Below, one piece after another: positions 11,976 through 12,606 of a stretch of 12,606 bases of DNA (position 1 is the stretch's first letter; each line of letters opens with the position of its first letter). Origin of the DNA: Solirubrobacteraceae bacterium (lineage in GTDB: Bacteria; Actinomycetota; Thermoleophilia; Solirubrobacterales; Solirubrobacteraceae). The translations under genes and the position numbers were made by a program. The notes below the pieces were generated by a model. That model was not told the origin of the DNA. It did no database searches and saw nothing but the letters and a program-made list of their open reading frames with translations. The DNA lies in assembly GCA_030151725.1 (NCBI GenBank), contig JASLDD010000187.1, positions 1-12,606 on the forward strand, in the 5' to 3' direction.

Positions 11976-12606
11976 CGAACCAGCTCCGCGCGGGTGCCCA
12001 GCCCGAGCTTCTTGTGGATGTGGGCGCGGTGGGTCTCGATCGTGCGCGGAGAGAGGTGCAGCATGCGGGCGATCTCGACGCTCGTATGGCCGAAGGCGAT
12101 CAGGCGCAGGACCTCGACCTCGCGCTGGGTGAGCTTATTGTCGGTCAGCGCCCTGTGCAGGCTGTCCAGTCGCGCCGCGACGCGGGGGCTGATGTATTCC
12201 TCGCCCCGTGCGGCCGCGCGGATCGCATCCGGCAGCTCCACGTCGGCGAGATCCTTTGCCACGTAAGCGAGCGCACCGGCTGTGAGAGTGCGCTGGGCGA
12301 ACACCGGGTTGTCCTCCATCGTGAGAATCACGATCTTGGTGCGTGGCGCCCGTTCGCTCAGCGAGCGGATCGTTTCGACGCTCGAGCCGTCGCGCAGTCC
12401 CAAGTCGAGCACCAGCACCTTTGGCTGATGGCCGTGGACGTGGCGCGTCGCGGCGGCATTGTCGCTCGCCTCAGCCACCACCTCCAGATCCTCCTCGCCG
12501 TCGAGCAGCAGTCGCAGGCTGCGGCGCATCGGCACGTGGTCGTCAGCGAGCACCACCCGGATTGACTCGTCCGGCGCTGTCGCGAGCGGCCTCTCTGCGG
12601 CCTGAT
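11942..12606 (-). CDS. NarL/LuxR-type response regulator (5' end probably outside window)
   Basis: A receiver domain is followed by a LuxR-type HTH. Numbered from GTG 12556: acidic pocket Asp5-Asp6 (LADDH), phospho-acceptor Asp51 (VLVLDLGLRDGSS), Thr79 (ILTM) and Lys101 (YVAKDL) of the receiver, then HTH 142-200 (LTQREVEVLRLIAFGHTSVEI, SPRTIETHRAHIHKKL). The receiver's first strand appears as SIRVVLADDH, which extends upstream of GTG 12556. The frame remains open to the window edge, so the true start is probably beyond 12606; GTG 12559 and 12556 are in-window alternatives. It binds DNA as a phosphorylated dimer and probably takes phosphate from the adjacent kinase, whose HisKA_3 type pairs with NarL-family regulators. 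The genes are convergent with 34 nt of overlapping coding sequence. Confidence 0.9.
   Translation of the reverse strand, partial: QAAERPLATAPDESIRVVLADDHVPMRRSLRLLLDGEEDLEVVAEASDNAAATRHVHGHQPKVLVLDLGLRDGSSVETIRSLSERAPRTKIVILTMEDNPVFAQRTLTAGALAYVAKDLADVELPDAIRAAARGEEYISPRVAARLDSLHRALTDNKLTQREVEVLRLIAFGHTSVEIARMLHLSPRTIETHRAHIHKKLGLGTRAELVRYALRRGLIGA

Noticed and set aside
1..12606. CRISPR array, tRNA/rRNA genes, insertion sequence or prophage
   Set aside because: No regularly spaced repeats, cloverleaf, transposase, terminal repeats or phage genes were seen.

Overview
The window is high-GC, densely packed DNA of actinobacterial character. Supporting signs are GTG/TTG starts with 1-4 nt stop/start overlaps, a GpgS-like second glycosyltransferase domain, a DevS/NarL-type two-component pair, a eukaryote/poxvirus-type topoisomerase IB, and apparently leaderless starts. 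A soil actinomycete, perhaps of the Thermoleophilia/Solirubrobacterales kind, would fit. That placement is inference. No rRNA, tRNA, CRISPR array, IS element or phage gene was seen.

Left block (1-4971, minus strand): six tightly coupled genes read right to left. They encode a DUF1360-type membrane protein, a NodB-fold polysaccharide deacetylase, an acyl-CoA dehydrogenase-like flavoprotein, a NodS-like SAM methyltransferase, a ferredoxin-reductase-type FAD oxidoreductase, and a glycosyltransferase that runs off the window just as a second, GpgS-like domain begins. Together they look like a pathway that builds or modifies a glycan or lipoglycan, product unknown.

Middle block (4972-6524): a divergent gene encodes a MerR-type regulator with a cobalamin-binding domain. 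Its key residues (W-x9-E-H and a downstream His) have the spacing of the B12 photoreceptor CarH. Two copies of the same inverted repeat, AACCTT-N5-AAGGTT, bracket the gene: one sits against its own promoter, the other between its end and a small XRE-type regulator. This self-contained light/B12-responsive unit with visible operators is the most interesting system in the window.

Right block (6525-12606): DNA topoisomerase IB; an aldehyde dehydrogenase relic that has lost its catalytic core in frame, translationally coupled to a beta-hydroxyacid dehydrogenase; a 60-residue proline-rich protein with a near-perfect ribosome binding site; a two-helix membrane protein with a repeated ETPVVQR motif; a possible tiny CxxC protein; a soluble GAF-GAF histidine kinase; and a convergent, 3'-overlapping NarL-type response regulator that is open to the window edge.

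A shared sequence, GGGTAG, lies 9-10 nt before the start codons of four of these genes (DUF1360, topoisomerase IB, ALDH relic, membrane protein). A GGGTAA lies upstream of a fifth, the proline-rich gene. This resembles the -10 element of SigB/SigF-type stress sigma factors and would tie the left operon and the right-hand genes into one general-stress regulon.
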